In this document: in pieces, positions 1 to 6,577 of the stretch
Layout: every line of letters starts with the position of its first letter
How positions within the stretch are numbered: position 1 is the first letter of the stretch
Source of the DNA: a virus
Direction: 5' to 3' (one strand)
Length of the DNA stretch: 30,023 nt
IMG/VR virus record: IMGVR_UViG_3300009788_000247
Span: 1 to 30,023 of that record
Notes under the pieces: model-generated
Told to the model about the DNA's origin: nothing
Database searches by the model: none
The model's input: the letters and a program-made list of their open reading frames with translations, nothing else
Program-made: the position numbers and the translations under genes

Positions 1-138
1 AAGTGGAGCAACGCCATTGACGTACGCCGGGGCCTGGTGGAGCGGCGGACGATCAGGGTCTACGGGCTCAACGGAACCCTGGCCGTGCTCCCCGACGGCG
101 GCTGCAACGTGGTGACGATCCGGCTGGAGGACAGATGA
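1..138 (+). CDS. C-terminal fragment of an unknown small phage protein
   Basis: An open frame runs from the first base to a TGA at 136-138 and gives the last 45 residues of a protein whose start lies outside the window. The fragment is rich in Arg and beta-prone residues (ending VVTIRLEDR) and shows no recognisable motif. Its stop overlaps the next start as ATGA, the same translational coupling used throughout this block, which is the main reason to believe it is real. No function can be assigned. Confidence 0.6.
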   Translation, partial: KWSNAIDVRRGLVERRTIRVYGLNGTLAVLPDGGCNVVTIRLEDR

Positions 139-467
139 GCAAGAAGGGCTGGACCATACGCAAGGACCAGGGCCTGTACGTCGTGGCCTGGGACGGTCTG
201 GTGTGGGGCATGGAACCCCAACCCCTCGCCTGGTGCCAGGAGTACGTCGAGCGCCTGAAGGAACGCTACCCCGAGGGCGGAGCCTGGCTCGTCGACGTGC
301 GGGCCGCCCGGGTCCGTGGTGGACCCTGGAGGTACACGTACCCCGACGGCGAGACCGAGGTGATCCACGTAGAACGGCTGTCGGACGCGAAGAGCGTACT
401 ACGCCACCGCCTGCGCCGGAAGACTCTTCCGGGCGGGCTCACATGGACCATAGAGGAGGACGCATGA
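135..467 (+). CDS. Hypothetical phage protein, 110 aa
   Basis: A small soluble protein, not recognised. It is rich in Trp and Tyr and highly charged; the centre (residues about 48-80) looks like alternating beta strands, and the tail is basic then acidic (TWTIEEDA). It starts with ATG inside an ATGA overlap with the preceding gene and ends in another ATGA overlap with the following one. The position in a run of very small genes ahead of the replication module suggests an early, host-directed role, but that is inference only. Confidence 0.7.
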   Translation: MSKKGWTIRKDQGLYVVAWDGLVWGMEPQPLAWCQEYVERLKERYPEGGAWLVDVRAARVRGGPWRYTYPDGETEVIHVERLSDAKSVLRHRLRRKTLPGGLTWTIEEDA

Positions 468-592
468 AGGCTGTCGACGGGAGCGAGAGCGGGTGGGTCC
501 TGCTCGTCACCGTGCTCATAGCGGTGGTGCCGGTGTCCCTTCTGGTGGGCGTGATCACCGGCTTCGTGATTCACATTCTGTTCGGAGGATAG
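464..592 (+). CDS. Small single-pass membrane protein, 42 aa
   Basis: A 42-residue protein starting at the ATG of an ATGA overlap. After a short polar N-terminus (MKAVDGSESG) almost all the rest is one hydrophobic segment (about residues 11-40: WVLLVTVLIAVVPVSLLVGV and onward), so it should be a one-helix membrane protein. A longer frame opens upstream in the same phase, but its extra part overlaps the 135-467 gene completely and is out of character. It is one of four small membrane proteins in the early region. Function unknown. Confidence 0.65.
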   Translation: MKAVDGSESGWVLLVTVLIAVVPVSLLVGVITGFVIHILFGG

Positions 593-594
593 TC

Positions 595-843
595 ATGACG
601 AAACTCAGCGACGTACCACTCAAGCGACCGAACCCCGGCCCGCCGATCGAGGCGAGGACCGTGGTGGAGCGCACCGTCGAGGCCCCGGGCGTGACGCTCC
701 AGCTCCGCACGACGGGGCACGGGCTGTTCCTGGCGTTGCGGGTCAAGTACGACCACGGCGGCCCGCCCGTCCACCTCACCGGAGGTCAGCTCCGGGCGCT
801 GTACCGGCTGCTGAACGCCGGGGCGCAGGAGAAGACAGAATGA
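595..843 (+). CDS. Hypothetical phage protein, 82 aa
   Basis: The ATG at 595 lies two bases after the previous stop and follows a GGAGG-like sequence (ttcggagga, about 582-590). The product has a proline-rich N-terminus, then strands (VTLQLRTTGHGLFLALRVKY) and a short helix (GGQLRALYRLLNAG). It resembles compact beta-plus-helix phage proteins of unknown role. The stop overlaps the next ATG (ATGA). The longer frame beginning at 493 would cover the membrane-protein gene and is rejected as the start. Confidence 0.7.
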   Translation: MTKLSDVPLKRPNPGPPIEARTVVERTVEAPGVTLQLRTTGHGLFLALRVKYDHGGPPVHLTGGQLRALYRLLNAGAQEKTE

Positions 844-1037
844 GGCTACTCATAGCGATCGGAAAGTCAGTGGGGTTGATCCTGGGCCTGGGCGGGGCCA
901 TCCTCGCCGTGATCCTGGTGGCCGGGGGTCTGGTGTGGTTGGCCGAGACCTTCGGCGCCAACCTCTTCTTCGCCGGCGTCCTGGCGGTTGCACTCGTCGG
1001 GCTGGTGGCCAGCTTCTACTATGAGGACAGACCATGA
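840..1037 (+). CDS. Small membrane protein with two predicted helices, 65 aa
   Basis: Two hydrophobic stretches are visible: residues about 9-34 (glycine-rich, LILGLGGAILAVILVAGGLV) and about 42-58 (LFFAGVLAVALVGLVASF), ending in a short acidic tail (YYEDRP). This two-helix layout is compatible with a holin, but there is no lysis gene beside it and lysis genes sit in the other block, so an early membrane-directed role is more likely. ATGA overlaps at both ends. Confidence 0.7.
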   Translation: MRLLIAIGKSVGLILGLGGAILAVILVAGGLVWLAETFGANLFFAGVLAVALVGLVASFYYEDRP

Positions 1038-1240
1038 ACGCAGCAGTCGACACCCTGGAGAAGCGCCTGGAGACCGTGAGCGAGCGAGCGAGGCGGGCCA
1101 AGGGCGACATGGAACGGGCGGAAGCCACCTTCGGCGTGGCGCGGGACTACTACCGCAAGCTGGAGCAGGAGGAGATGGATCTGAGCGCGGCGCTCGAAGA
1201 GCTGTCGGCGCTCCAACAGGAAGGACTGATCCGTGGATAA
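1034..1240 (+). CDS. Small coiled-coil protein, 68 aa
   Basis: The product is highly charged and helical with heptad-like spacing of Leu and Ala almost throughout (for example LEKRLETVSERARRAKGDME and LEQEEMDLSAALEELSALQQ), so a coiled coil is likely. No signal peptide or membrane segment is present. It starts in an ATGA overlap. Its 3' end overlaps the next gene by 8 bases, suggesting coupled translation. It may be a scaffold or partner protein; no specific function can be given. Confidence 0.7.
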   Translation: MNAAVDTLEKRLETVSERARRAKGDMERAEATFGVARDYYRKLEQEEMDLSAALEELSALQQEGLIRG

Positions 1241-1841
1241 CCCTGACGGCACGTACACCGACGACCGGCTGCTGACCGTGTTCTATCAGCTCCTGGGGGT
1301 AGCGCCCCAGCTCGCGGCGGCACTCTACGAGCCGTCCCTGAATGAGGGCGTCCGTTCGTGGCTGAACGACGTGTGGTACGGCGCCCCGAAGGCGCAGCGG
1401 AGGTGGCTGGGCGCCCTCTTCCGCTACTATGGTCTCAGCACGGGTGAGGCCATGAGCTACGTCGAGGTGGGCGCCGAGCTGGGCGTGACCGGGCAGACAG
1501 CCCGGCAGCTCGTCGCGCGGGGGCTCCGGTATCTGTGGTTCGTCACGAAGACGGCCACCAACGACGACCCCGAGAACATGGAGCGGCTTCTCCAGCTCGC
1601 CCTGGCGGCCAACGAGTGGGCGACGACCGACCCGTCTGACACCGTGAGCCTGGAGTGGTTTCTTCAGAGAATCACGGAGGACGGCACCGTACTCCAGCGG
1701 GTGGTGACACCGAAGACCCCGACCACCGCTGCCCCGAGTCTCGGCCACCGGCTGAAGGACCCGGTGAACCTGTGGGACCCCGAGCACGCAGCCGTCGCCT
1801 TCCCCAACCTCAACGAGGAGCGGAGGATCCCCGTGGTGTAA
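1233..1841 (+). CDS. HTH protein with sigma-region-4-like motif, 202 aa
   Basis: Start is a GTG within the end of the previous gene. Residues about 73-101 (MSYVEVGAELGVTGQTARQL and on) match the helix-turn-helix pattern of sigma-70 region 4 / LuxR-type domains: an E-x-G-x-x-LG-V-T-x-x-T-x-R core followed by RGLRYL. A region-2-like core-binding segment is not obvious, so it need not be a true sigma factor. The C-terminal 60 residues are proline-rich and probably flexible. It is the last gene before a 128-bp gap with a strong hairpin, which fits a transcription regulator acting in the phage programme (inference). Confidence 0.7.
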   Translation: MDNPDGTYTDDRLLTVFYQLLGVAPQLAAALYEPSLNEGVRSWLNDVWYGAPKAQRRWLGALFRYYGLSTGEAMSYVEVGAELGVTGQTARQLVARGLRYLWFVTKTATNDDPENMERLLQLALAANEWATTDPSDTVSLEWFLQRITEDGTVLQRVVTPKTPTTAAPSLGHRLKDPVNLWDPEHAAVAFPNLNEERRIPVV

Positions 1842-1969
1842 GGCTTTCTCAACCTGGTGAGACTGCTACTGTACTCCCCGGGTGTAGTGCCAGGACCATT
1901 GACTGCCCACCAGCGCCCCCTGGAGCCCATCGGCCGGGGGGCGCACCTCATTCTACGCAGGGAGACCCC
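1842..1969 (+). promoter_or_regulatory. Intergenic regulatory gap before the exonuclease gene
   Basis: At 128 bp this is the longest gap in the window. It holds a strong GC hairpin (listed separately) and, just upstream, a -35-like TTGACT at 1899-1904 with no convincing -10 at 17 bp. A ribosome binding site (AGGGAGA, about 1959-1965) precedes the GTG at 1970. The gap is the natural boundary between the first small-gene cluster and the next one, so termination and/or new initiation is likely here, but no promoter can be named with confidence. Confidence 0.4.
1913..1944 (+). terminator. Strong GC hairpin, possible terminator or attenuator
   Basis: GCGCCCCCTGG (1913-1923) pairs with CCGGGGGGCGC (1934-1944) over 11 base pairs with a single G-T wobble, closing a 10-base loop. 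It follows the stop of the HTH gene by about 70 bases and lies 25 bases upstream of the next GTG. The downstream sequence (acctcattct) has only a weak T run, so a rho-independent terminator is possible but not classical. A leader attenuator or RNA-processing site is an alternative. Confidence 0.5.
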
Positions 1970-2746
1970 GTGAAAATTCTAGGAATCGACATCGAGACGG
2001 CGCCCAACAAGGCGTTCGTGTGGGGCCTCTGGAAGCAGACTGTGAGCCTGTCGCAGCTGATCCAGTCGGGCCGAGTCATGTGCTTCGCGTACCGCTGGTT
2101 CAATCTGAGCTACGACGAGAGCCCGGTCGAGTTCGTCTCCGAGGTCGGAGGCAAGCGAGCCCATGAGCGCATGGTGAAGAGTGCCCACGCCCTCCTGACC
2201 GAGGCGGACGCCGTGGTCCACTACAACGGAACGTCGTTCGACGTGCCGACCCTCAACAAAGAGTTCGTGAAGTTGGGCCTGGGGCCACCGGCTCCGTTCG
2301 CCCATATCGATCTACTGTTGACCGCCCGCCAGAAGTTCCGCTTCACCTCCAACAAGCTGGCCCACCTCCTGACCCAGCTGGGTATCGAGGAGAAGGTGGA
2401 CCACTCCGGCTTCCGTCTCTGGATTGGCTGCATGGACGGAGACCCGGACGCCTGGGCCGAGATGGAGACGTACAACCGGCGCGACGTGTCCAGCATGGAG
2501 GGCCTGTACCGGCTGCTCCTGCCGTGGATCTCGAACCACCCGAACCACGCGCTCTATCAGCCGGACACCGACTCCCGGAAGATGTGCCCCAACTGCGGGG
2601 GGATCGATCTCCAGCGGCGTGGGAAGCAGCGAACGAAGGTCATGGTGTACCAACGGTTCCAGTGCCAGGACTGCATGAGCTGGAGCCGGAGCCGGCTGAC
2701 CGACCTGACCGCCTTCCAGCGGCGGGGCGTGGTGTCCTCAATATGA
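1970..2746 (+). CDS. DEDDy 3'-5' exonuclease (RNase H-like) with C-terminal zinc ribbon
   Basis: A 258-aa protein of the RNase H-like 3'-5' exonuclease type (YprB/PolB-exonuclease-like). The acidic set is visible: D7-x-E9 in GIDIET, N86-G-x-x-F-D91 in YNGTSFD, D114 in HIDLL, and Y168-x3-D172 in YNRRD, which makes it DEDDy. A zinc ribbon follows: CPNC at 206-209 and CQDC at 232-235. It would trim single-stranded 3' ends of DNA or RNA; the ribbon may bind nucleic acid. GTG at 1970 is chosen because AGGGAGA precedes it and DIET must lie near the N-terminus; the longer upstream frame overlaps the HTH gene. ATGA overlap with the next gene. Confidence 0.85.
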   Translation: MKILGIDIETAPNKAFVWGLWKQTVSLSQLIQSGRVMCFAYRWFNLSYDESPVEFVSEVGGKRAHERMVKSAHALLTEADAVVHYNGTSFDVPTLNKEFVKLGLGPPAPFAHIDLLLTARQKFRFTSNKLAHLLTQLGIEEKVDHSGFRLWIGCMDGDPDAWAEMETYNRRDVSSMEGLYRLLLPWISNHPNHALYQPDTDSRKMCPNCGGIDLQRRGKQRTKVMVYQRFQCQDCMSWSRSRLTDLTAFQRRGVVSSI

Positions 2747-2961
2747 TCGCCCGGTGGTTCGCCCGCATGGTGGCGGAGGCGTTCAAGAGCGAGATGACTG
2801 GCGCCGAGCTGAAGGGCTACAAGCGAGGCTACGACTACGGCTATCAGGAAGGGCTCGACCGTGGCTTCGACAAGGCCGTGGTCCACCAGATCCGTGGGAT
2901 CGCAGACATCGAACGCGGCGCCAGTGACAAGGTGGCCGCTCAGATCAGGGGGCAAGCGTGA
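2743..2961 (+). CDS. Small protein with GX3 glycine-tyrosine repeat, 72 aa
   Basis: The ATG lies in an ATGA overlap with the exonuclease stop. Residues 25-42 carry glycines at positions 25, 29, 33, 37 and 41, usually followed by Tyr or Phe (GYKRGYDYGYQEGLDRGF), a strict four-residue period that would place a glycine stripe along a helix. The same pattern recurs at the C-terminus of the next gene's product. The N-terminus is amphipathic (IARWFARMVAEAF). Function unknown; GX3 repeats of this kind mediate helix packing in unrelated proteins such as Yae1-type adaptors. Confidence 0.7.
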   Translation: MIARWFARMVAEAFKSEMTGAELKGYKRGYDYGYQEGLDRGFDKAVVHQIRGIADIERGASDKVAAQIRGQA

Positions 2962-3386
2962 CCGACCTGTTCATGGGAGCCATGTACGGCCTGCTGGTCA
3001 TGGCCGTGATCGTCGCGGGCTGGTGCCTGTGCTGGGCGTTCTCGGAGGTCATCCGGGAGACGTTGCGACCGGTCCGTCCGTTCTTCCAGGGCGCCCGACG
3101 GCGCCTGGTGGACGTGCTCTGGATCAGGCGGGAAGAGGGCGCGGTGTGGCCCCGAGGGTACGGGCTCGTCAGCAAATACTACACGCCAGATGGTATCGCT
3201 CGCGGTACGATCGTACCGTTTAACCTCCTGGTGGGCTGGAGCCTCTACGCCTACTGGAAGACCCGCTTCGGCTGGGCGCCGCCCCCAAGCTGGGCCGACA
3301 ACCGGGCCGCCTTCCGCGCGGGCCAGGACGTGGCGTTCCAGAAGGGCTACGACGCCGGCTACGAGCTGGGGGCCAACGGTGGCTGA
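2958..3386 (+). CDS. Membrane protein with C-terminal GX3 repeat, 142 aa
   Basis: GTG start in a GTGA overlap. One clear hydrophobic helix at about residues 5-30 (FMGAMYGLLVMAVIVAGWCL) is followed by a basic stretch (RPVRPFFQGARRR) and a second weaker hydrophobic patch near residues 85-97 (IVPFNLLVGWSLYAYW). The last 25 residues repeat a four-residue Gly/Ala period (RAGQDVAFQKGYDAGYELG) like the preceding gene's product, suggesting the two proteins interact or arose by exchange of this module. Function unknown. Confidence 0.7.
   Translation: MTDLFMGAMYGLLVMAVIVAGWCLCWAFSEVIRETLRPVRPFFQGARRRLVDVLWIRREEGAVWPRGYGLVSKYYTPDGIARGTIVPFNLLVGWSLYAYWKTRFGWAPPPSWADNRAAFRAGQDVAFQKGYDAGYELGANGG
3203..3218. 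promoter_or_regulatory. 16-bp perfect palindrome, possible operator
   Basis: CGGTACGATCGTACCG is self-complementary over all 16 bases and lies inside the membrane-protein gene, about 160 bp before the Xre-like HTH gene. Perfect palindromes are typical operators for such regulators. By base statistics roughly one 16-bp palindrome per two windows of this size would occur by chance, so the link is only suggestive. Confidence 0.25.
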
Positions 3387-3645
3387 TCCCCGCTTCGAGA
3401 ACGCACCGGTCTACATCGCGGTGCTGGCTCTGATCCTGGACAAGGCGGGGATCGCGCAGGCGCAGCTCGCGGCCGAGGTCAGCATGGACCGCCACCGGCT
3501 GCAACACTACTTCGCCGGACGCCGGCGCCCAACCCTGGAGACCATGATCAAGCTGGACGCGGGACTGTTCCGCATCCTCCGCATGGAGACTCAGATCGAG
3601 AAGGTCAAGACTTCGAGGAGACGCCGTGCAGAACGTAGTAGCTAG
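3379..3645 (+). CDS. Xre/Cro-type helix-turn-helix protein, 88 aa
   Basis: The GTG at 3379 overlaps the preceding stop by 8 bases. Residues about 20-60 follow the Cro/C1 HTH pattern: AGIAQAQLAAEVSMDRHRLQ, then a short turn and HYFAGRRRPTLETMIKLDAG, where Q-x-x-L-A-x-x-V-S-x-x-x-x is the recognition core. The C-terminus is very basic (KVKTSRRRRAERSS), favouring DNA contact. It may autoregulate or act on early genes. The ORF can be extended upstream to 3190, but that part is buried in the previous gene. Confidence 0.75.
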   Translation: MADPRFENAPVYIAVLALILDKAGIAQAQLAAEVSMDRHRLQHYFAGRRRPTLETMIKLDAGLFRILRMETQIEKVKTSRRRRAERSS

Positions 3646-3919
3646 GATCCGTGTCGGACAGCTGGTGCTCCGCGTGGTGGTCGCCAACCCGGGTCAACCC
3701 GTGCCGGTCATCCTCCGCATAGAGACCGAGGAGGAGGGTCAGGTCACGGTGATCGGGCAGATCATAGGCGACGGCACCGAAGCCCTCATGCGCTCCGGCC
3801 GGATGTTTCGGATCGTTGGCTTCATGCTCTACGGCGAGGCGTTCAAGCCCGAGGATCTACTCCCGGACGTGGACGACGCTGCCGGCGTGCTCCCCGGAAC
3901 CCGGACGATCAAGGCATGA
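3626..3919 (+). CDS. Hypothetical beta-rich protein, 97 aa
   Basis: A GTG start at 3626 is preceded by GAGGAG (3614-3619). The first 60 residues alternate hydrophobic and polar residues (VVARIRVGQLVLRVVVANPG, then VPVILRIETEEEGQVTVIGQ), predicting a small beta barrel or sheet; the C-terminus is flexible. It overlaps the HTH gene by 20 bases and the next gene by 4. An OB- or SH3-like nucleic-acid binder is imaginable, but no family is recognised. Confidence 0.65.
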   Translation: MQNVVARIRVGQLVLRVVVANPGQPVPVILRIETEEEGQVTVIGQIIGDGTEALMRSGRMFRIVGFMLYGEAFKPEDLLPDVDDAAGVLPGTRTIKA

Positions 3920-4167
3920 AGTGGTACTGCTACGGCTGCGGGCGGACGCAGCCCCGGGTCGAGGTCGAGTGCCGGTGCGAGTGGTGGAAGCGCATGGGTC
4001 CGTGGCTCCGTGAAATGCTGGACAAGCTGATCATGGACATCTCGCCGGAGCCGACCCCGTTCATCTCCAAGGCCCCGACCGAACGGGTTGGGGACCTCAC
4101 GCGGGTCAGCCGGAAAGTGGTAGACGTGTCGCCGGCCGACGTGACCGAGGGTCCGTTCTTTGGCTGA
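3916..4167 (+). CDS. Small cysteine-motif (zinc-finger-like) protein, 83 aa
   Basis: The N-terminus carries CYGCG at residues 5-9 and CRC at about 19-21 (WYCYGCGRTQ and VECRCEWW), a C-x2-C plus C-x-C set that could bind one zinc ion as a short ribbon. The rest is a helix (PWLREMLDKLIMDI) and a flexible tail. ATGA overlap at its start and an 8-base overlap at its end. No family recognised; small zinc proteins like this are common among early phage proteins. Confidence 0.65.
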   Translation: MKWYCYGCGRTQPRVEVECRCEWWKRMGPWLREMLDKLIMDISPEPTPFISKAPTERVGDLTRVSRKVVDVSPADVTEGPFFG

Positions 4168-4624
4168 CGCGACCAAGGCTCAGAGCCGGAAGGTGTGGCG
4201 CGAGGAAGGCTACAACGTCGAGAACGCCGAGTTCTTCGTGGACATCGGCGGGGGCCGGAAGGTCAAGCGGGACCTGTTCGGCTTCGTCGACCTGGTGGCG
4301 ATCCCGAAGCCCGCTGACGCGGGCGGCTCCCGGTTCGAGCTGTGGCCGGACGAGATCGAGCGGGGCCGGCTCATGGGCTGGCCGACGATCTTCATTCAGG
4401 TCACGAGCTGGGCGCACGTCCCCACCCGGGTCCGTAAGATCCTGACCGAGACGACCGGGAAGGGACAGTGGGAGACGCCCCTGCGAGCCCTGGCCGACGG
4501 CCTGCGGGCCGGTGGCGCCCTGATACTCGTGGAGGGCTGGCGGAAGCGGAAGGACGAGGTGTCCGGCCGGCTACTTTGGCAGCGGCGCCAACACTGGTTC
4601 ACTGAGGAGGAGCTGAGACCATGA
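4160..4624 (+). CDS. Possible PD-(D/E)XK-type nuclease, 154 aa
   Basis: Start is TTG at 4160, overlapping the previous gene by 8 bases; no ATG or GTG fits as well. The core resembles small phage resolvase/VRR-NUC-like folds: E24 in ENAEFF, D38 and D44 in KRDLFGFVDLVAI, then a strand IFIQVTS (77-83) where the usual E-x-K is Q80-V-T82, followed by the helix HVPTRVRKIL. The missing acidic residue in the last motif means activity is uncertain. A Holliday-junction or DNA-end nuclease role next to the helicase is inferred, not shown. Confidence 0.5.
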   Translation: MADATKAQSRKVWREEGYNVENAEFFVDIGGGRKVKRDLFGFVDLVAIPKPADAGGSRFELWPDEIERGRLMGWPTIFIQVTSWAHVPTRVRKILTETTGKGQWETPLRALADGLRAGGALILVEGWRKRKDEVSGRLLWQRRQHWFTEEELRP

Positions 4625-4794
4625 CGTTTCGAGAGTTGTTCGAGGGGTTCCCGGAGACGGAGGTCTCGACCGTGGTCGCTGTGGTTGGGGCGGCTATCGC
4701 AGGGTACGCACTCCTCCAGATCGGGGCGCTCCTGATCTTCTGGTGGATCGACCGGAAGCACGCCAATGAGCTGTTCCGGCCACCGAAGCGGTGA
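4621..4794 (+). CDS. Small single-pass membrane protein, 57 aa
   Basis: ATG in an ATGA overlap with the nuclease-like gene, ending in a GTGA overlap with the helicase gene. The 57-residue product has an acidic N-terminus (MTFREL to ETEVS), one helix at about residues 18-42 (VAVVGAAIAGYALLQIGALL) ending at an aromatic-basic border (FWWIDRKH), and a basic tail (RPPKR): an N-out/C-in membrane protein. Couplings on both sides make it credible despite its size. Function unknown. Confidence 0.7.
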   Translation: MTFRELFEGFPETEVSTVVAVVGAAIAGYALLQIGALLIFWWIDRKHANELFRPPKR

Positions 4795-6023
4795 AGCTCT
4801 ACCCGTACCAAGAGCGTGGCGCCGACTTCCTGGCCCACACCCAGCGGGCCTACCTGGCGGACGTGCCGGGCCTGGGCAAGACCGCGCAGGCTATCCATGC
4901 GGTCATGGCTATCCAGGGCGAGACCGGCAGCTTCCTCTCGATCCTCGTCGTCTGCCCAGCCGTGGCGATTCCGGTGTGGCAGGCTGAGTGGGAGAAGTGG
5001 TGGCCCGCAGCCCGGTGCCCGAAGATCATGAGCTACGCGAAGCTGGCCCTGTGCCCCAACTGCGCCCTGGTGAAGTACGACCTGGTGATCCTCGACGAGG
5101 CCCACTACACGAAGTCCCCGAAGGCGAAGCGCACCCGAGCGGCCTTAGCGGTCGCTGCCCGGGCTGACCGGGCATGGCTTCTCTCGGGGACTCCAATGCC
5201 TAACAACCCGAGTGAGCTGTACACGATATTCAAGGCGCTCTGGCCCCTGCGGATCCCGGACGGAATCGAGACCGCGCACCAGTGGATGGACCACTTCTGC
5301 AAGTGGTATCAGGCTGACTATGGCCCCCGAGTCACGGGTGCCAAGAACACCGAAGAGCTGGTGCGGATGCTGGACGGGGGCACCCGAGAGGTGTGGAACC
5401 CGCTCATGCTCCGCCGACGGCTCAAGGACGTAGGACTCCAGCTGCCTCCGTTGAGGCTTCACGTCGTACCCCTCCCTGCCGACGCGGACTTCGCGGGGGA
5501 GCTGGAGTCCCTGATTGAAGAGGAAGGAATCGAGACCCCTACCGTGCGCCGGCTGCTAGGGACGCACAAGGCCGGACGGATCGCCAAGCTGGTGGGCGAC
5601 GAGATGTTGTCCCCGATCGTGCTCATGTACCACCACAAGGACACAGGCCGCGAGCTGCGTGCCAAGCTGATCGTCCGGGGCTGGAGGTGCTACGGGTTCG
5701 ACGGGTCGCACACCTCGCCCCAGCGGGCGGCCGAGGTCCGGCGCTTTCAGACGGATCCCAAGGGTCCGAAGTGCATGATCGTCCAACAGCAAGCGGGCGG
5801 CACGGCGATCACGCTGACAGCCGCCGCCGAGATCATCCTGGTGGAACCCGACTGGTCCCCCGGGGTCAACGCGCAAGCGATCAAGAGAGTTCACCGTATC
5901 GGGTCAGACCGGCCCGTCCGTGCCCGCGTCTTCTCCGTACAGGGGTCCCTCGACGAGGCGATCATGGAGACGTTGGTGAGGAAGATTGGAATGGAACAGG
6001 AGGTGTTCAGTCATGTCGTGTAG
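4791..6023 (+). CDS. SNF2/RAD54-type DNA helicase or translocase
   Basis: A compact 410-aa SF2 ATPase. Motif Q/I: YPYQERGADFL then ADVPGLGKT (23-31, Walker A); motif II LDEAHY (101-106); motif III SGTPMPN (132-138). In the second RecA lobe, GGTAITLTAA and HRIGSDRP (about 368-375) are the SNF2-type motifs V and VI, the latter with the Q-A/R-I-H-R-I-G-Q-like signature. It is near the minimal size, with no extra DNA-binding domain, as in many phage versions. It would remodel protein-DNA complexes or drive recombination or replication. GTG start in GTGA overlap; a promoter is not visible. Confidence 0.93.
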   Translation: MKLYPYQERGADFLAHTQRAYLADVPGLGKTAQAIHAVMAIQGETGSFLSILVVCPAVAIPVWQAEWEKWWPAARCPKIMSYAKLALCPNCALVKYDLVILDEAHYTKSPKAKRTRAALAVAARADRAWLLSGTPMPNNPSELYTIFKALWPLRIPDGIETAHQWMDHFCKWYQADYGPRVTGAKNTEELVRMLDGGTREVWNPLMLRRRLKDVGLQLPPLRLHVVPLPADADFAGELESLIEEEGIETPTVRRLLGTHKAGRIAKLVGDEMLSPIVLMYHHKDTGRELRAKLIVRGWRCYGFDGSHTSPQRAAEVRRFQTDPKGPKCMIVQQQAGGTAITLTAAAEIILVEPDWSPGVNAQAIKRVHRIGSDRPVRARVFSVQGSLDEAIMETLVRKIGMEQEVFSHVV

Positions 6024-6390
6024 AGGAGACTTGCTCGACCTATTGGAAGCCCGTGAGCGGGTGAACCGCGACCTGAAGCGCCAGGACGAGCGGGTCCGGG
6101 TGGCCGGCGAGAACGTGGCGGATCTGGTGACGGTCCGCAACGAGCTATTCGCTACGTGGAGGCTCGTGAACAACGAGCTGGCCAACGCGGCAGCCAATGT
6201 GTGGCCCGAGGAAGGGCCGGCGGTCGAGGACGTGCCCGACATGCCCGGCCTGGTCCACCACATGGACGAGCCGGTGGAGCCGACCGACGTGGAGGCCGAG
6301 CGGGCGGACATGCGTGCCCACTACGACCCGGAAGAGGACTTGGACGAGCCCATGGAGGGCAACGAGGTCCCGGAGCCGTGGGATGGGTAA
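6013..6390 (+). CDS. Acidic coiled-coil protein, 125 aa
   Basis: The ATG at 6013 has a perfect GGAGG (5999-6003) nine bases upstream and overlaps the helicase end by 11 bases. Residues about 5-60 form a charged helix with coiled-coil character (LLEARERVNRDLKRQDERVR onward); the second half is strongly acidic and Pro/Glu-rich (EPVEPTDVEAERAD, DPEEDLDEPMEGNE) and probably disordered. It may act as a DNA mimic or partner of the replication proteins; no family is recognised. Confidence 0.7.
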   Translation: MSCRGDLLDLLEARERVNRDLKRQDERVRVAGENVADLVTVRNELFATWRLVNNELANAAANVWPEEGPAVEDVPDMPGLVHHMDEPVEPTDVEAERADMRAHYDPEEDLDEPMEGNEVPEPWDG

Positions 6391-6577
6391 GGGCGACAAC
6401 CGCCGCCCCCGAGACGAGAAGGTGAGCGACGAGGAGTACGGCGACCGGTGGGAGAAGGCGTTCGGCAAGCCTCCCGCCCCCTCGCGCGAGGCGGCCAAGG
6501 CCCCCAGGCGCGGATTCGCCCTCCTCCTGGGTGATGGGTACACCGCGATCCCCGCAGAGGAGAAGACGGATGAGTGA
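6383..6577 (+). CDS. Hypothetical small protein, 64 aa
   Basis: The ATG at 6383 overlaps the previous stop by 8 bases. The product is very charged with a basic N-terminus (MGKGDNRRPRDEKVSDEEYG), a short conserved-looking EEYGDRWEKAFGK, and a C-terminus ending in EEKTDE. A similar pattern of K/R-rich start and D-x-W segment occurs in small phage proteins of unknown function. It overlaps the DUF2800 gene by 8 bases. Function unknown. Confidence 0.6.
   Translation: MGKGDNRRPRDEKVSDEEYGDRWEKAFGKPPAPSREAAKAPRRGFALLLGDGYTAIPAEEKTDE

Noticed and set aside
867-1787. Minus-strand ORF of 306 codons over the early small genes
   Set aside because: Opposes five overlapping, coupled genes; composition is typical of a shadow frame.
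1899-1934. TTGACT at 1899-1904 as a -35 promoter element
   Set aside because: There is no acceptable -10 hexamer at 16-18 bp; the expected place is occupied by the GC hairpin.
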